A stretch of 64,000 nt of DNA from an uncultured Pelagibacteraceae bacterium (GCA_902563555.1 CACEXM010000001.1:62001-126000), one strand, 5' to 3'; counted from the first letter of the stretch, positions 46,734 to 55,953 are shown. The notes: a model not told the origin generated them from the letters alone. A program made the numbers and translations.

Positions 46734-47302
46734 TAATCTTCTTTATTATCAGTAACAGCGTAAGGCTTAAATCCTCGTGTAGCATCCCCAATTTTTTTTG
46801 CAGGATTACCAGCCATTATAGATTTTTCTGGAACATCTTTGGTTACAACTGCGTTAGCACCAATCAAAGAATTTTTTCCAATAACAACAGGTCCTAGGAT
46901 TTGAGCACCTGAACCTACCACTACATTTTCTTCTAAGGTAGGATGCCTTTTTGAATTCCTTTGTTCATTTGTATTAATGCTTGGAGATGTCCCTCCAAGA
47001 GTAACATTATGATAGATTGTTACGTTATCGCTTATTTCAGATGTTTCGCCAATGACTACACCCATACCATGATCAATAAATAAATTTTTTCCAATTTTTG
47101 CCTTTGGATGAATTTCAATTCCTGTGAAAAATCTTGATAATTGTGAAATAATTCTTGCTACTAAATCAAACTTTGCAATTGCAAAAAAATTTGCAATTCT
47201 GTGAAAAAATATCGCCTTCACTCCTGGATAAGTTAAAATTAAACTTAATTTAGATTTTGCCGCAGGGTCACGGTCGATTATAGATTGTAAAAAATCACTC
47301 AT
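46733..47302 (-). CDS. cysE: Serine O-acetyltransferase
   Basis: 189 aa, left-handed beta-helix (hexapeptide repeat) enzyme; it activates serine with acetyl-CoA for cysteine synthesis. Seen: [39 protein letters not shown]-domain, [53 protein letters not shown] with catalytic Asp-His pair, and [50 protein letters not shown]. Shorter than E. coli CysE (273 aa), the usual short form in alphaproteobacteria. First gene of cysE-cysK. Confidence 0.95.
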   Translation of the reverse strand: MSDFLQSIIDRDPAAKSKLSLILTYPGVKAIFFHRIANFFAIAKFDLVARIISQLSRFFTGIEIHPKAKIGKNLFIDHGMGVVIGETSEISDNVTIYHNVTLGGTSPSINTNEQRNSKRHPTLEENVVVGSGAQILGPVVIGKNSLIGANAVVTKDVPEKSIMAGNPAKKIGDATRGFKPYAVTDNKED

Positions 47303-47369
47303 GTTGTATTTAGTGTGTCATTAAATTTAGTTTATATAGTTATTTTAAAAGATATTTAAAGGATTTATT

Positions 47370-47780
47370 ATGTACAAAAACACTAATTGTTTTCATTTAG
47401 CTATACCATGTGGTGATTTAGAAACTGCTAAAAAATTTTATAGTGAGACACTTGGATGTAGCTTAGGTAATTCTGAAAAAGAATGGGCTGATGTAGATTT
47501 TTGGGGAAATGAATTAACCCTTCATGCAAGTGATCACAAACTTAGCAATGAAAGACACGATGTTGATATGGGTAATGTCTCAGTACCTCACTTCGGTGTT
47601 CATTTATCAAGAAAAGATTTTGATGCTTTGAAACAAAGATTAAAAGACAAAGGTACAAAATACTACGATGAACCTTATCTTAGATTTAAAGGCACTAAGT
47701 ACGAGCAAGAAACATTTTTTGTTAAAGATCCTAACGAAAATATTTTGGAAATAAAAACATTAACATCAAATCCTGAATAA
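47370..47780 (+). CDS. VOC-superfamily (glyoxalase/dioxygenase-like) protein
   Basis: 136 aa, two beta-alpha-beta-beta-beta modules. Seen: NCFHLAIPCGDLETAKKFYSETLGCSLGNSEKEWADVDFWGNELTLHAS (first metal His at about residue 9) and VPHFGVHLSRKDFDALKQRLKDKG, TKYEQETFFVKDPNENILEIKTL with the second His and closing Glu. The metal set fits a glyoxalase-I or bleomycin-resistance-like enzyme. Reaction unknown. It diverges from cysE over 67 bases and is followed by msrB 28 bases later. Confidence 0.85.
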   Translation: MYKNTNCFHLAIPCGDLETAKKFYSETLGCSLGNSEKEWADVDFWGNELTLHASDHKLSNERHDVDMGNVSVPHFGVHLSRKDFDALKQRLKDKGTKYYDEPYLRFKGTKYEQETFFVKDPNENILEIKTLTSNPE

Positions 47781-47808
47781 TCTTAATCAAATTACACCAA
47801 GGTGTGAA

Positions 47809-48270
47809 ATGACTTACAGAAGAAATTTATTAAAAATTATTGGTTTATCTTGTGTGTCATTGATTCTGTATCCGTATAAATTTGTACTTTCAGAGACAAA
47901 AAAAATTATTAATCAAAACCTAACCAGCAAACAAAAAGAAATAATGTTTGAGGAAGGCACTGAAAAACCCTTTACTAGTGAATTATTAAAAGAAAAAAGA
48001 AAAGGTTTTTACCATTGTGCCAATTGTGGAAACAAATTATTTTCATCAGAGGCTAAATTCGATAGTGGTACTGGCTGGCCGTCATTTAGTGAAGCTTTAC
48101 CAGGGGCTTTTAAAACAAAAGTAGATTATTCATTTGGTATGAAAAGAATCGAATATCATTGTGCAAAGTGTGGGGTCCATCATGGACACGTTTTTGACGA
48201 TGGCCCAAGTTCAACTGGTAAAAGATTTTGTAATAATGGATTGTGTTTACTGTTTATCCCTGAAACTTGA
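47809..48270 (+). CDS. msrB: Peptide-methionine (R)-S-oxide reductase, exported form
   Basis: 153 aa. Seen: an N-terminal twin-arginine-like stretch MTYRRNLLKIIGLSCVSLIL, which may be a Tat or anchor signal, then the MsrB core from about residue 38: zinc Cys in YHCANCGNKLF (Cys70, Cys73) and YHCAKCGVHHGHVFDDGP (Cys118, Cys121), DSGTGWPSF, and catalytic Cys141 in KRFCNNGLCLLF. The core motif RFC-N-SL is altered at the C-terminal end (GLCL). It repairs oxidised methionine in periplasmic proteins. The signal fits a periplasmic role. Confidence 0.9.
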   Translation: MTYRRNLLKIIGLSCVSLILYPYKFVLSETKKIINQNLTSKQKEIMFEEGTEKPFTSELLKEKRKGFYHCANCGNKLFSSEAKFDSGTGWPSFSEALPGAFKTKVDYSFGMKRIEYHCAKCGVHHGHVFDDGPSSTGKRFCNNGLCLLFIPET

Positions 48271-48329
48271 TAATCATTTTTATTTTCTAAATATTTAAAG
48301 TAAGTTCAGAAAAATCAAATATCTATATT

Positions 48330-48938
48330 ATGGAATTTGCTTTATTAGGTTTTTTTACAGGGCTAAGTCTTATATTGGCTATTGGTGCTCAAAATGTTTT
48401 TGTTATAGAACAAGGTCTAAAAAAACAACATATCTTTTTAGTTTGTTTTATTTGTTCTATATCTGATTTTATTTTAATATTTTTAGGAATATTTCTTTTT
48501 CATTATTTTACACAATACTTTACTGTAACAGTAGAGTTAATTTTTAATATTTTGTTAATTATTTTTTTAATTCATTTTATATATTCAAAATTAAAATCCT
48601 TAAATTCAATAGTACGTTTTAATGATACAATTCCTAAAATCTCAAAATTAAATGTATTCATAAAAACACTTGGTTTTACTTATTTAAATCCACATGTTTA
48701 CTCTGATACTGTATTTTTTTTAGGAAATTTTTCTAAAAGTTTTATTTTAAATCAAAAAATATTATTTGGAATTGGAGCTTCAATAGCATCCTTGCTATTC
48801 TTTTTTACTATTGGTTATTCATCTAAATATTTATCTCAATATGTTCAGAGTTTAAAAGTGTGGAAAACAATAAATATTTTTATTATTAGTTTTATGAGTC
48901 TAATTACAATTTTTGTTATAATGGATACTGTTAATTAG
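48330..48938 (+). CDS. LysE/ArgO-family amino-acid exporter
   Basis: 202 aa, about six hydrophobic segments. Seen: FALLGFFTGLSLILAIGAQNVFVIEQGLKKQHIFLVCFICSISDFILIFLGIF (N-terminal LysE hallmark G-A-Q-N-x-F-V-x-x-Q-G at about residues 18-29) and LGFTYLNPHVYSDTVFFLGNFS, where LysE reads NP-ay-D-x-x-x-x-L-G. Known: exports lysine or arginine. A -10-like TATATTAT lies just before the ATG. It converges with the hpsN-like gene, overlapping by 8 bases. Confidence 0.88.
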   Translation: MEFALLGFFTGLSLILAIGAQNVFVIEQGLKKQHIFLVCFICSISDFILIFLGIFLFHYFTQYFTVTVELIFNILLIIFLIHFIYSKLKSLNSIVRFNDTIPKISKLNVFIKTLGFTYLNPHVYSDTVFFLGNFSKSFILNQKILFGIGASIASLLFFFTIGYSSKYLSQYVQSLKVWKTINIFIISFMSLITIFVIMDTVN

Positions 48939-50217
48939 AATATCCATATTTTTTTAGTCTTACATCACCAGTTCTTGCATGAGCTTCCATTCCTTCATAT
49001 CTTGATATTCTTGCTGCAGCAGCACCAACTAGTTCAGTAGATTCTTTTGTCATTCTTTGAAAACTTAAAGTTTTAATAAATTTACCAACAAATAAACCAC
49101 CAGTATACTTACCAGCTCCTTTAGTTGGTAAAATATGATTTGTACCTGAACATTTATCTCCATAGGCAACTGTAGTTTCTTCCCCTACAAATAACGATCC
49201 GTAATTTGTTAATCGTTCATAAAACCATTTTAAATTTTCTGTTTGAACTTCTAAATGTTCTGGAGCGTATTCATCACTAATCTTAACAATTTCTTCATCA
49301 GTATCGCAAAGAATTACCTCACCATAATCTCTCCAAGCTGCCTCTGCGCTTTTTCTTGGAACTTCGGGTAATTCTGAAATTAATTCTGGAACTCTTTTTA
49401 ACACCTTCTCGGCTAACTCTTTACTTGTTGTGTATAACCAACATGGAGAATTATACCCGTGCTCTGCCTGACCTACTAAGTCTACAGCAACTATCTCTGG
49501 ATCAGCTTTTGCATCAGCAATTATTCCAATTTCAGTCGGACCCGCAAATAAATCTATCCCCACTTTGCCATATAAAATTCTTTTCGCCTCAGCAACAAAC
49601 TGGTTTCCCGGACCAACAATGATGTCTGCTGGAGGGTTTTTAAATAATCCATTAGTCATCGCAGCAATCGCTGGAACACCGCCTAAGTTCAATATTACAT
49701 CTGCTCCACATAGATCAGCAGTGTAGACAATAGCAGGATGAGCACCAACATTTTCTTTAGGAGGGCTACATGCAATTATATTTTTAACACCGGCAACTTT
49801 AGCTGTAGTAACGCTCATAACAGCAGAAGCGATATGAGCATATCTTCCACCTGGTATGTAACAACCAGCAGTATTAACCGGGACTAATTTTTGACCTGCA
49901 TACAAACCATCGGACAATTCAACCTCAAAGTCTTGTCCATAATTTTTAAGTTGAGCTTCAGCAAATTTTCTTACTCGATCAAAAGAAAATTGGATATCAT
50001 CTATAGTTTTTTGATCTAAAGTTTTTTTAATTTCTTCAATTCTTTCTTTTGAAACAATTATTTCCCCATCGTACTTGTCAAACTTTTTTGTTAAATCAAC
50101 GCAACCTTGTTCTTTTGTAGTTTCAATATCTTTTAATAAATTTTGGACTATTCCTGTTGTCTTATTGTCATCTGTTGATGATGTTTTTGGAGATTTTTTT
50201 AGATACGTAATAGCCAT
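48931..50217 (-). CDS. hpsN: Sulfopropanediol dehydrogenase-like (HpsN), histidinol-dehydrogenase family
   Basis: 428 aa. Seen: GCYIPGGRYAHIASAVMSVTTAKVAGVKNIIACSPP (about 118-153), GGVPAIAAMTNGLF, GPGNQFVAEAKRILYGKVGIDLFAGPTE, VGQAEHGYNSP (zinc Gln/His), SDEYAPEHLEVQTENLKWF, and GEETTVAYGDKCSGTNHILPTKGAGKYTGG. The last block and GGRY-HIASA fit HpsN-type 2,3-dihydroxypropane-1-sulfonate dehydrogenases better than biosynthetic HisD, which reads FGDY--G-NHVLPT and APEHLEL. Known HpsN reaction: DHPS to 3-sulfolactate with NAD. The neighbours are a sulfolactate-dehydrogenase-like gene, pta and a Tau transporter, which supports this call. Simple HisD remains the alternative. Confidence 0.7.
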   Translation of the reverse strand: MAITYLKKSPKTSSTDDNKTTGIVQNLLKDIETTKEQGCVDLTKKFDKYDGEIIVSKERIEEIKKTLDQKTIDDIQFSFDRVRKFAEAQLKNYGQDFEVELSDGLYAGQKLVPVNTAGCYIPGGRYAHIASAVMSVTTAKVAGVKNIIACSPPKENVGAHPAIVYTADLCGADVILNLGGVPAIAAMTNGLFKNPPADIIVGPGNQFVAEAKRILYGKVGIDLFAGPTEIGIIADAKADPEIVAVDLVGQAEHGYNSPCWLYTTSKELAEKVLKRVPELISELPEVPRKSAEAAWRDYGEVILCDTDEEIVKISDEYAPEHLEVQTENLKWFYERLTNYGSLFVGEETTVAYGDKCSGTNHILPTKGAGKYTGGLFVGKFIKTLSFQRMTKESTELVGAAAARISRYEGMEAHARTGDVRLKKYGYSN

Positions 50218-50278
50218 ATTATTTGTTTACTATAATTGGATTATTTAAGACAATTTCAATTTTATTGCAATCAAACAA

Positions 50279-51190
50279 TTAATCTAAAGCAACGACGGCA
50301 GCAGCAATGGATGCTAATCTTGCGGGAGCATCGTCAGAACGACTGGTTATTACTACTGGAACTTTACCTCCAACAACTACACCTGCCGCGCACGCTCCAC
50401 AAAAGTATATTAGCATTTTTACAAGTCCATTTCCTGTCTCAACACTTGGGACTAGCAATACATCAGCCATACCAGCTACACTATTTTGTATTCCTTTGAT
50501 AGCGGCAGACTTTTTTGAGATACTATTATCAAATGCAAGCGGACCAAAAACATCGGCATTTAAATTTTCCTTTTTGGCTAAATTGGTTAATTCTTCAGCT
50601 TCTTTAGAACTTGGAACACTATCTAAAACTTCTTCAGTGGCAGATAATATTGCGACTTTAGGTTTTTCAATACCAATTCTGTTTGAAAAATTAATAACAT
50701 TTTTAAGAATATGTAATTTTGTTTTTACATTAGGCAGAACATTCAATGCTCCATCAGTAATTATTAAAGGCTTATCTTCTTTTCCTAAAGTCATATGCCA
50801 AATATGACTCAATCTGGTTTTTCCGAGCAAGTTATATTCTCTTTTCAAGACTTCTTTCATTAAAACGTCAGTATGAATATGGCCTTTAACAATAATTTTG
50901 ATCTTTTGTTCACTTGCCAATTTTGCAGCAATCATTGCTGTATTATTTTCAACAGGCACATGGATTATCTCATAATTTGAGATATCCCATTTCAGATCCT
51001 GGGCGCATTTATTAATTTCTTTTTTATCACCAATGAAAATTGGCTCAATTAGATTTTCTTTAACAGCATCTTGTACTGACTGCATAGGCAAAGGTTTTCC
51101 AGCATTAACAATCCCTGCTTTAACACCTTTCTTTTTATGAGCAACATTGAGCAAGTTATCAGGACAAATAATCTCTTTATTGGAAAGCAT
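50279..51190 (-). CDS. pta: Phosphate acetyl/butyryltransferase
   Basis: 303 aa. Seen: KAGIVNAGKPLPMQSVQDAVKENLIEPIFIG, VKGHIHTDVLMKEVLKREYNLLGKTRLSHIWHM, LIITDGALNVLPNVKTKLHILKN, AILSATEEVLDSVPSSKEAEELT and the closing AAGVVVGGKVPVVITSRSDDAPARLASIAAAVVAL, all typical of the Pta/Ptb family. Known reaction: acyl phosphate plus CoA to acyl-CoA plus phosphate. In sulfonate degradation it converts the acetyl phosphate made by sulfoacetaldehyde acetyltransferase (Xsc) to acetyl-CoA. No xsc lies in this window, so acetyl-phosphate source is not shown. It follows the dehydrogenase gene by 1 base. Confidence 0.85.
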   Translation of the reverse strand: MLSNKEIICPDNLLNVAHKKKGVKAGIVNAGKPLPMQSVQDAVKENLIEPIFIGDKKEINKCAQDLKWDISNYEIIHVPVENNTAMIAAKLASEQKIKIIVKGHIHTDVLMKEVLKREYNLLGKTRLSHIWHMTLGKEDKPLIITDGALNVLPNVKTKLHILKNVINFSNRIGIEKPKVAILSATEEVLDSVPSSKEAEELTNLAKKENLNADVFGPLAFDNSISKKSAAIKGIQNSVAGMADVLLVPSVETGNGLVKMLIYFCGACAAGVVVGGKVPVVITSRSDDAPARLASIAAAVVALD

Positions 51191-51191
51191 G

Positions 51192-52211
51192 TTAATTTTT
51201 TAAATCTACTAAATCTTTTTGAATAATTTTTGACAATTTAATTTCTTTTTTTAAGTTCATTCTAAACCTTTTATCTTTATTTTGACCAGGATACATTATT
51301 TCTTTTACTCCTTTTATCTTAGGCAATCTTTTAATTGTTTTAATATTATTCTTAATTCTTGAGGTATAATTTTTGACAAATAAGTTTGTTTTAAATGTGA
51401 TAAACAAATGTCCAATATTTTGTGGACCTGAAAAATCATCAAAAGGATCCTTAACTTTACCTGCATGATTTCCACCAGTTAAAACACCACTTAGAATATC
51501 TACCATCCATGCTAAACCTGAGCCTCTAAAACCAGCTATAGGTAATTGAACCCCGTAAAGTGCTTTTTTTGCATCAGTAGTTGGTTTACCAAATTTATCT
51601 AATGCAACACCTTTTGGTATTTTTTGATTATTTCTAGCTGCAAATCTAATTTTTCCTCTATTAATTTTTGCAATAGCTGTATCTAATATAAAAGGTACTC
51701 TTGCTCCAGTTGGAGAACCAAAACATATAGGATTTGTTCCAAATAAACTTTTTTTAGCTCCATAAGGAGCGATTGCAGGTGGAGCATTAGTATAAATCAT
51801 AGCGATTAATTTTTTTTTGACTGCTTGCTCAGCGTAGTAACCAGATAATCCATAGTGACCACTATTTTTTACTGCCACCAAACCGATACCTGTTTTTTTA
51901 GCACATTCGATTGCTTTTCTAATGGCGAGATCTGCTGCAACGAAGCCAATACTATTATCAGCATCAATGTGAGCAATCGATTGAGATATCTTTTTTACTT
52001 TTATTCTAGGTTTTGGATTGATAGCTTTTTTAGATATTCGCTCACAATACATCCTTAGTCTTGAGAGACCATGACCATAAGCACCAACTAACTCGGCGTT
52101 AATCAAAGCATTTGCTGAAATAACAGCATGAGAATTACTTAATCCGTAATTTTGAAAAATTTTGATAACTTCTTTTTTAAGATTTTCTGTTTTCAAATTA
52201 GCCTTTTCCAC
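51192..52211 (-). CDS. Ldh/ComC-family dehydrogenase, likely (R)-sulfolactate dehydrogenase-like
   Basis: 339 aa, NAD(P)-dependent malate/lactate/sulfolactate dehydrogenase family. Seen: AELVGAYGHGLSRLRMYCERI (about 34-54), GFVAADLAIRKAIECAKKTGIGLVAVKNSGHYGLSGYYAEQA with the catalytic His, KLIAMIYTNAPPAIAPYGAKKSLFGTNPICFGSP, ALDKFGKPTTDAKKALYG and IAGFRGSGLAWMVDILSGVLTGG. Known relatives: malate dehydrogenase, ureidoglycolate dehydrogenase, ComC/SlcC. Its position between pta and tauC, in the same operon as the HpsN-like gene, favours a sulfolactate to sulfopyruvate step. The protein alone does not decide the substrate. Start overlaps the tauC end by 14 bases. Confidence 0.8.
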   Translation of the reverse strand: MEKANLKTENLKKEVIKIFQNYGLSNSHAVISANALINAELVGAYGHGLSRLRMYCERISKKAINPKPRIKVKKISQSIAHIDADNSIGFVAADLAIRKAIECAKKTGIGLVAVKNSGHYGLSGYYAEQAVKKKLIAMIYTNAPPAIAPYGAKKSLFGTNPICFGSPTGARVPFILDTAIAKINRGKIRFAARNNQKIPKGVALDKFGKPTTDAKKALYGVQLPIAGFRGSGLAWMVDILSGVLTGGNHAGKVKDPFDDFSGPQNIGHLFITFKTNLFVKNYTSRIKNNIKTIKRLPKIKGVKEIMYPGQNKDKRFRMNLKKEIKLSKIIQKDLVDLKN

Positions 52212-54123
52212 GCCATGGAATTGTTTTGTCTATTATTTTTCTCAAAGTTACATCAAATAATAATCCCAGCATTCCCATTATAAATATAGTGATCCAAATA
52301 ACTTCATATTGGAAATATTTTTTAGCAACGTTTTCAACAAATCCTATGCCTGTTGTTCCAGCTAAAAACTCAGCTGCAACTAAAGTTCCCCAACACATTC
52401 CTACGGCAACTCTTATTCCAGTAAGTATTTCTGGTAAAGAGTTGGGAAAAATTACATACCTCAAGATTTGTTTTTTTGATGCACCAAGTGAGTGAGCCGC
52501 ATGGATTTTTGATAACTGAGTACCAGAGGCACCAGCTCTTGCAGAAATAATCATGATTGATAATGAGACCATAAATAACAAGAAAACTTTACCAGTATTA
52601 TCAATTCCTAAAACTGAGATGATTAAAGGAGCCCAAGCTAGAGGGGGAACAGGTCTATAAAGTTCAATTAATGGATCAAAAAAACCTTTGGCAAATCTAT
52701 TTAATCCCATAAATAATCCAAGTGGCACACCAATCAATATTCCAAACACTAATCCTAAAAATACTCTTAAAAAAGAATCCCAAATATGACCATATGGCAC
52801 GGGCACTTTAAATAACTTAAAGTCTCCTGTTACTAATTTTAAAACTTGGCCTTTAAAATTTTGTTTAACAATTCCATCTTGAGTGTGAACTGGGTATTCA
52901 CCAGGTAAAATGTCAGCAATCCAATCAGGTAAAATAAAACCAATCATTTTACTAACATCAACCAGATCTATCCAAAGAAGAGGAATTTCTTTGTAACCTA
53001 CACTCGGTTTAAGCATAAGCATAAACTTATCAAATGTATCTGACGGCTTAGGTAGCCATCTACCAGATCCTTGTTCAGAGCAGCTTGGCCCACTTGCAAC
53101 AATGGTACCTGCTGGAAATAAAAATATATCTATAAATCTCAACCCCCCTTGAGCTTCTTTTTGGGCAACATCAAAATTTATAATTGCATTTTGCATTTCA
53201 TTTAATGCATTGGGTGGATATATACTTGCAAATTCTATTCGTCTTGCAATTTTAACAATATCTTTGGCATAAGTTGAAGCTACTTCTTGAGTATCATCTA
53301 AATTTTTTCGATAAGCTTTGATCTCATCTTTGAGCTCTTTTATTTTATCTTTAAATTGAGGATTATGATTTCTTAACTTAAAGAATTCATCACTAATAAT
53401 TTGTAATTCTTTTGCGGCAGCATCAAACTTTAAACCTCTTTTAGTTTCAGGAACTAAAGGTACCTCGATAGTATTTTCTATGGAACCCGTTCCAGATTGA
53501 ACTTTTATAATTCCCCAATCTCCTTGCTCATTTACCGCTTTAAGTCTTTCATTAGCTTCTTGTTCTGTTTCAAAAGGATAATCAGGTTTTCTAAAATTTT
53601 CAGTTAATAAGTTAATTTTACCTGTAATATTATCTATTTTAAATTTCGTCTCATTTTCAATTAAATCTTCATTGGTTAATAAAGGAATTAGCTGAATAGT
53701 TTTGTTGATAAACTCAGTGAGCTCTGTTTTTTGTTGTGAGTTAAGATCTTTAGAAAATTTGATTTCATTTAAAATTGCTTTAAGATTTTTATTTTCTTTC
53801 TTAATTTGAGCAGTACTTTTGAATTCTCGTTGCTCTATTGGAAATTGATATTTTAAACCTAATAAAGAATCGTTAACTTTTGCTACTTGGCAAAGTTCAT
53901 TAGCTGATTTTGGGTAAAAACCTTTTGCAATATCCCAAGAATAGTAAAGCCATACCAATAATAGAAAGCTACTTCCGACTATAATCCAATGAGTACCACC
54001 TCTTGCCCTTTCAGGATTTCCAAAAACAGCATCAACTTTTTCAGTTTTGATTAATCTTCTTCCATAGAGAATACAGCCAATGACTGCAAAAAAAATTAAA
54101 AAAGTGACTATTTGAGTTAACAT
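52198..54123 (-). CDS. tauC: Taurine/sulfonate-type ABC transporter permease with a very long extracytoplasmic insert
   Basis: 641 aa instead of about 250-280. Seen: TM1 at about 3-20, TM2 at about 46-62, then some 380 residues with long charged helices (about 100-300, e.g. KIKELKDEIKAYRKNLDD), one more weak hydrophobic patch near 330-345, and finally the classic permease domain from about 447 with FLRVFLGLVFGILIGVPLGLFMG, PLAWAPLIISVLGI, and the EAA coupling loop AHSLGASKKQILRYVIFPNSLPEILTGI at about 543-570. The insert should lie in the periplasm and may be a coiled coil docking the binding protein or another partner. Overlaps the ComC-like gene. Confidence 0.8.
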   Translation of the reverse strand: MLTQIVTFLIFFAVIGCILYGRRLIKTEKVDAVFGNPERARGGTHWIIVGSSFLLLVWLYYSWDIAKGFYPKSANELCQVAKVNDSLLGLKYQFPIEQREFKSTAQIKKENKNLKAILNEIKFSKDLNSQQKTELTEFINKTIQLIPLLTNEDLIENETKFKIDNITGKINLLTENFRKPDYPFETEQEANERLKAVNEQGDWGIIKVQSGTGSIENTIEVPLVPETKRGLKFDAAAKELQIISDEFFKLRNHNPQFKDKIKELKDEIKAYRKNLDDTQEVASTYAKDIVKIARRIEFASIYPPNALNEMQNAIINFDVAQKEAQGGLRFIDIFLFPAGTIVASGPSCSEQGSGRWLPKPSDTFDKFMLMLKPSVGYKEIPLLWIDLVDVSKMIGFILPDWIADILPGEYPVHTQDGIVKQNFKGQVLKLVTGDFKLFKVPVPYGHIWDSFLRVFLGLVFGILIGVPLGLFMGLNRFAKGFFDPLIELYRPVPPLAWAPLIISVLGIDNTGKVFLLFMVSLSIMIISARAGASGTQLSKIHAAHSLGASKKQILRYVIFPNSLPEILTGIRVAVGMCWGTLVAAEFLAGTTGIGFVENVAKKYFQYEVIWITIFIMGMLGLLFDVTLRKIIDKTIPWRGKG

Positions 54124-54921
54124 TTAATTATCTTTCCCCATAATTTCTTCTTCCATATTCCAGATCATCTCTAATATTTCTTCACGTTTCGCGGAAAAAT
54201 CTTTGTTCTTTTTGATCTCCCTTAGATCTTCTTTCAGTCCCATTGAGGCAAATGGAAGATTGTATTCTTTATGAATTCGCCCTGGTCGAGGTGCCATAAC
54301 ATATAATCTTTCACCAAGTAAAAGAGCTTCTTCGACTGAGTGGGTGATTAAAATAATTGTTTTCCCTGTCTCTTTCCAAATTTTTAAAACTAGAGACTGC
54401 ATTTTTTCTCTTGTTAACGCATCAAGGGCTCCTAAAGGTTCATCCATTAAAATTAGGTCAGGATCATTAATCAAACATCTTGCTAGAGCAACTCTTTGCT
54501 GCATACCACCAGAAAGTTGATAGGTTGGAGTATTACCAAAACCTTTTAAGCCAACTATTTCTAACCATTCATCAACTTTTTTTTGAGTTTCAATTGGATC
54601 TTTTTTTTTCATTCTTAAACCAAAGTTGACATTTTCTGCAACTGTTAACCATTCGAACAATGCACCTTGCTGAAAAACCATACCTCTCTCTACACCTGGT
54701 CCATCAATCTCTTTACTATTTAAAGTAATACTTCCGGAAGTTGGTCGAATAAATCCTGCGGTAATATTTAATAAGGTTGTTTTTCCACAACCTGATGGTC
54801 CAAGAACTGTTAAAAGCTCTCCTTTTTTAAGAGTAAAATTTAAATCTTTTAAAGCGTGAACAGTTTCTCCTTTCGGAGTTTTAAAAATCATATTAAGATT
54901 TTGAGAAACTAGATCACTCAT
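54124..54921 (-). CDS. tauB: Taurine/sulfonate-type ABC transporter, ATP-binding protein
   Basis: 265 aa. Seen: Walker A GPSGCGKTT at residues 41-49, VFQQGALFEWLTVAENVNFG, signature QLSGGMQQRVALAR, Walker B LILMDEPLGALDALTREKMQ, switch ILITHSVEEALLLG, and YVMAPRPGRI. The D-x-L-TRE and F-Q-q-x-x-L-x-P/E-W pattern puts it in the nitrate/sulfonate/taurine subfamily. It is read with tauC (1 base apart). It follows the tauA hairpin. Confidence 0.92.
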   Translation of the reverse strand: MSDLVSQNLNMIFKTPKGETVHALKDLNFTLKKGELLTVLGPSGCGKTTLLNITAGFIRPTSGSITLNSKEIDGPGVERGMVFQQGALFEWLTVAENVNFGLRMKKKDPIETQKKVDEWLEIVGLKGFGNTPTYQLSGGMQQRVALARCLINDPDLILMDEPLGALDALTREKMQSLVLKIWKETGKTIILITHSVEEALLLGERLYVMAPRPGRIHKEYNLPFASMGLKEDLREIKKNKDFSAKREEILEMIWNMEEEIMGKDN

Positions 54922-54949
54922 CTGTTCACTTTATATTAGAATTTATAGT

Positions 54950-54989
54950 AAAAAAATAGGCACCAATTTAATAAAAAATTGGCGCCTAT
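54950..54989 (-). terminator. Intrinsic terminator-like hairpin between tauA and tauB
   Basis: Seen: arms 54956-54969 and 54976-54989, ATAGGCACCAATTT against AAATTGGCGCCTAT, loop of 6. On the minus strand the one non-matching pair is a G:U wobble, so the RNA stem is intact, and it is followed by seven T (A-run at 54950-54956 on the plus strand). A classical Rho-independent terminator, between the tauA stop and the tauB start. It should give much tauA mRNA and partial read-through to tauBC and the dehydrogenase genes. Confidence 0.82.
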
Positions 54990-55011
54990 TTAAATTTTAA
55001 TTACCTTAAAA

Positions 55012-55953
55012 TTACAAAGGTAAGAAACTCGTATCTACGTTTCCTCTTGGTGTTCCCATTCCTTTTAGGAATGCATCAAGATTTCCACTTTCCATAGAAC
55101 TTTTTGTTTCCTCTGGAGTTAGAAATTTGAAACCACTTAAAGTTTCTTTCATGTCAGGAATTTTCATTTCTGAAGCTTTTGACATTGCATTCATATCGCT
55201 TTTTCCAGCTCTATATCTTGCATTGGCTTCATGAGTTACTTCGATGAAAGTTCTCAACATTCCTGGATTTTCCTTCATAAACTTTGTAGTTACAGAAGTA
55301 ATATCAATCCCTAGGATACCTGCATCTCTAGCTTCTTGAACTGTTAGTAATCTAGATCCAACTGCAGTAGCAGCTTTAATAGAATTACCACCAAATAAAC
55401 ATGACATTACAACATCACCGCTTACTAAAGCAGCAGCACCTTCTTCAGGGTCCATTTGAATGATATCCATTTTTTTTCTATCTGCTCCAACAACTTTCAT
55501 ACTTTCATCAAAAACATATTCCGCCATTGTACCAAGTGGAACAGCAACTTTTTTACCTTCTAATTCAGTTGCGTTTGCTTTTGTAATTCCAGATGCATTA
55601 GATGTAACACAAGTTGTTCCTCCCATTCCGTATTCCATAGCAATATCAACTAATTTGATAGGTGCTTTAGATTTTACTGCGTTAATGAATGGAACCAAAC
55701 CTTGAGAATAAGAAATATCTATATCTCCTGCTAACATCGCGTCAGTCATAGCACCACCATTAGTAAAGTTAGTCCACTTTACAGGAACCCCTAGAGCTTT
55801 TGCGAAGTTTTTCTTCATCATGTCCTCTAGATTTGGACTTGGCCACTCTAAGAAGTATGCGACTCTAACTTCATTAGCTGCTGAATTAGCAACTGATATT
55901 GAAAGATTTAGAGCTACAAAACATCCAAGAATAAAACTAATTATTTTTTTCAT
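55012..55953 (-). CDS. tauA: Taurine/sulfonate-type periplasmic substrate-binding protein
   Basis: 313 aa. Seen: signal peptide MKKIISFILGCFVALNLSIS then VANSAA, then NEVRVAYFLEWPSPNLEDMMKKNFAKALGVPVKWTNFTNGGAMTDAMLAGDIDISYSQGLVPFINAV, the TauA/SsuA-type first lobe (about 25-95), GTTCVTSNASGITKANATELEGKKVAVPLGTMAEYV and VVMSCLFGGNSIKAA. The EWPSPN and G-Y-Q-G-like YSQG-P blocks are typical of taurine-binding proteins. Ligand by inference; taurine, DHPS or another sulfonate. First gene of the minus-strand sulfonate operon, sharing its control region with the aminotransferase. Confidence 0.82.
   Translation of the reverse strand: MKKIISFILGCFVALNLSISVANSAANEVRVAYFLEWPSPNLEDMMKKNFAKALGVPVKWTNFTNGGAMTDAMLAGDIDISYSQGLVPFINAVKSKAPIKLVDIAMEYGMGGTTCVTSNASGITKANATELEGKKVAVPLGTMAEYVFDESMKVVGADRKKMDIIQMDPEEGAAALVSGDVVMSCLFGGNSIKAATAVGSRLLTVQEARDAGILGIDITSVTTKFMKENPGMLRTFIEVTHEANARYRAGKSDMNAMSKASEMKIPDMKETLSGFKFLTPEETKSSMESGNLDAFLKGMGTPRGNVDTSFLPL

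Noticed and set aside
48931-50217. Plain biosynthetic histidinol dehydrogenase (hisD)
   Set aside because: The family is right, but motif wording (YGDK-SGTNH-LPT, EHLEVQ) and the sulfonate neighbourhood fit HpsN better. I keep HisD as the alternative, not the main call.
50307-50807. A 166-residue plus-strand frame
   Set aside because: It lies antisense to pta, whose motifs are complete. Ser/Thr/Pro-rich shadow translation without homology.
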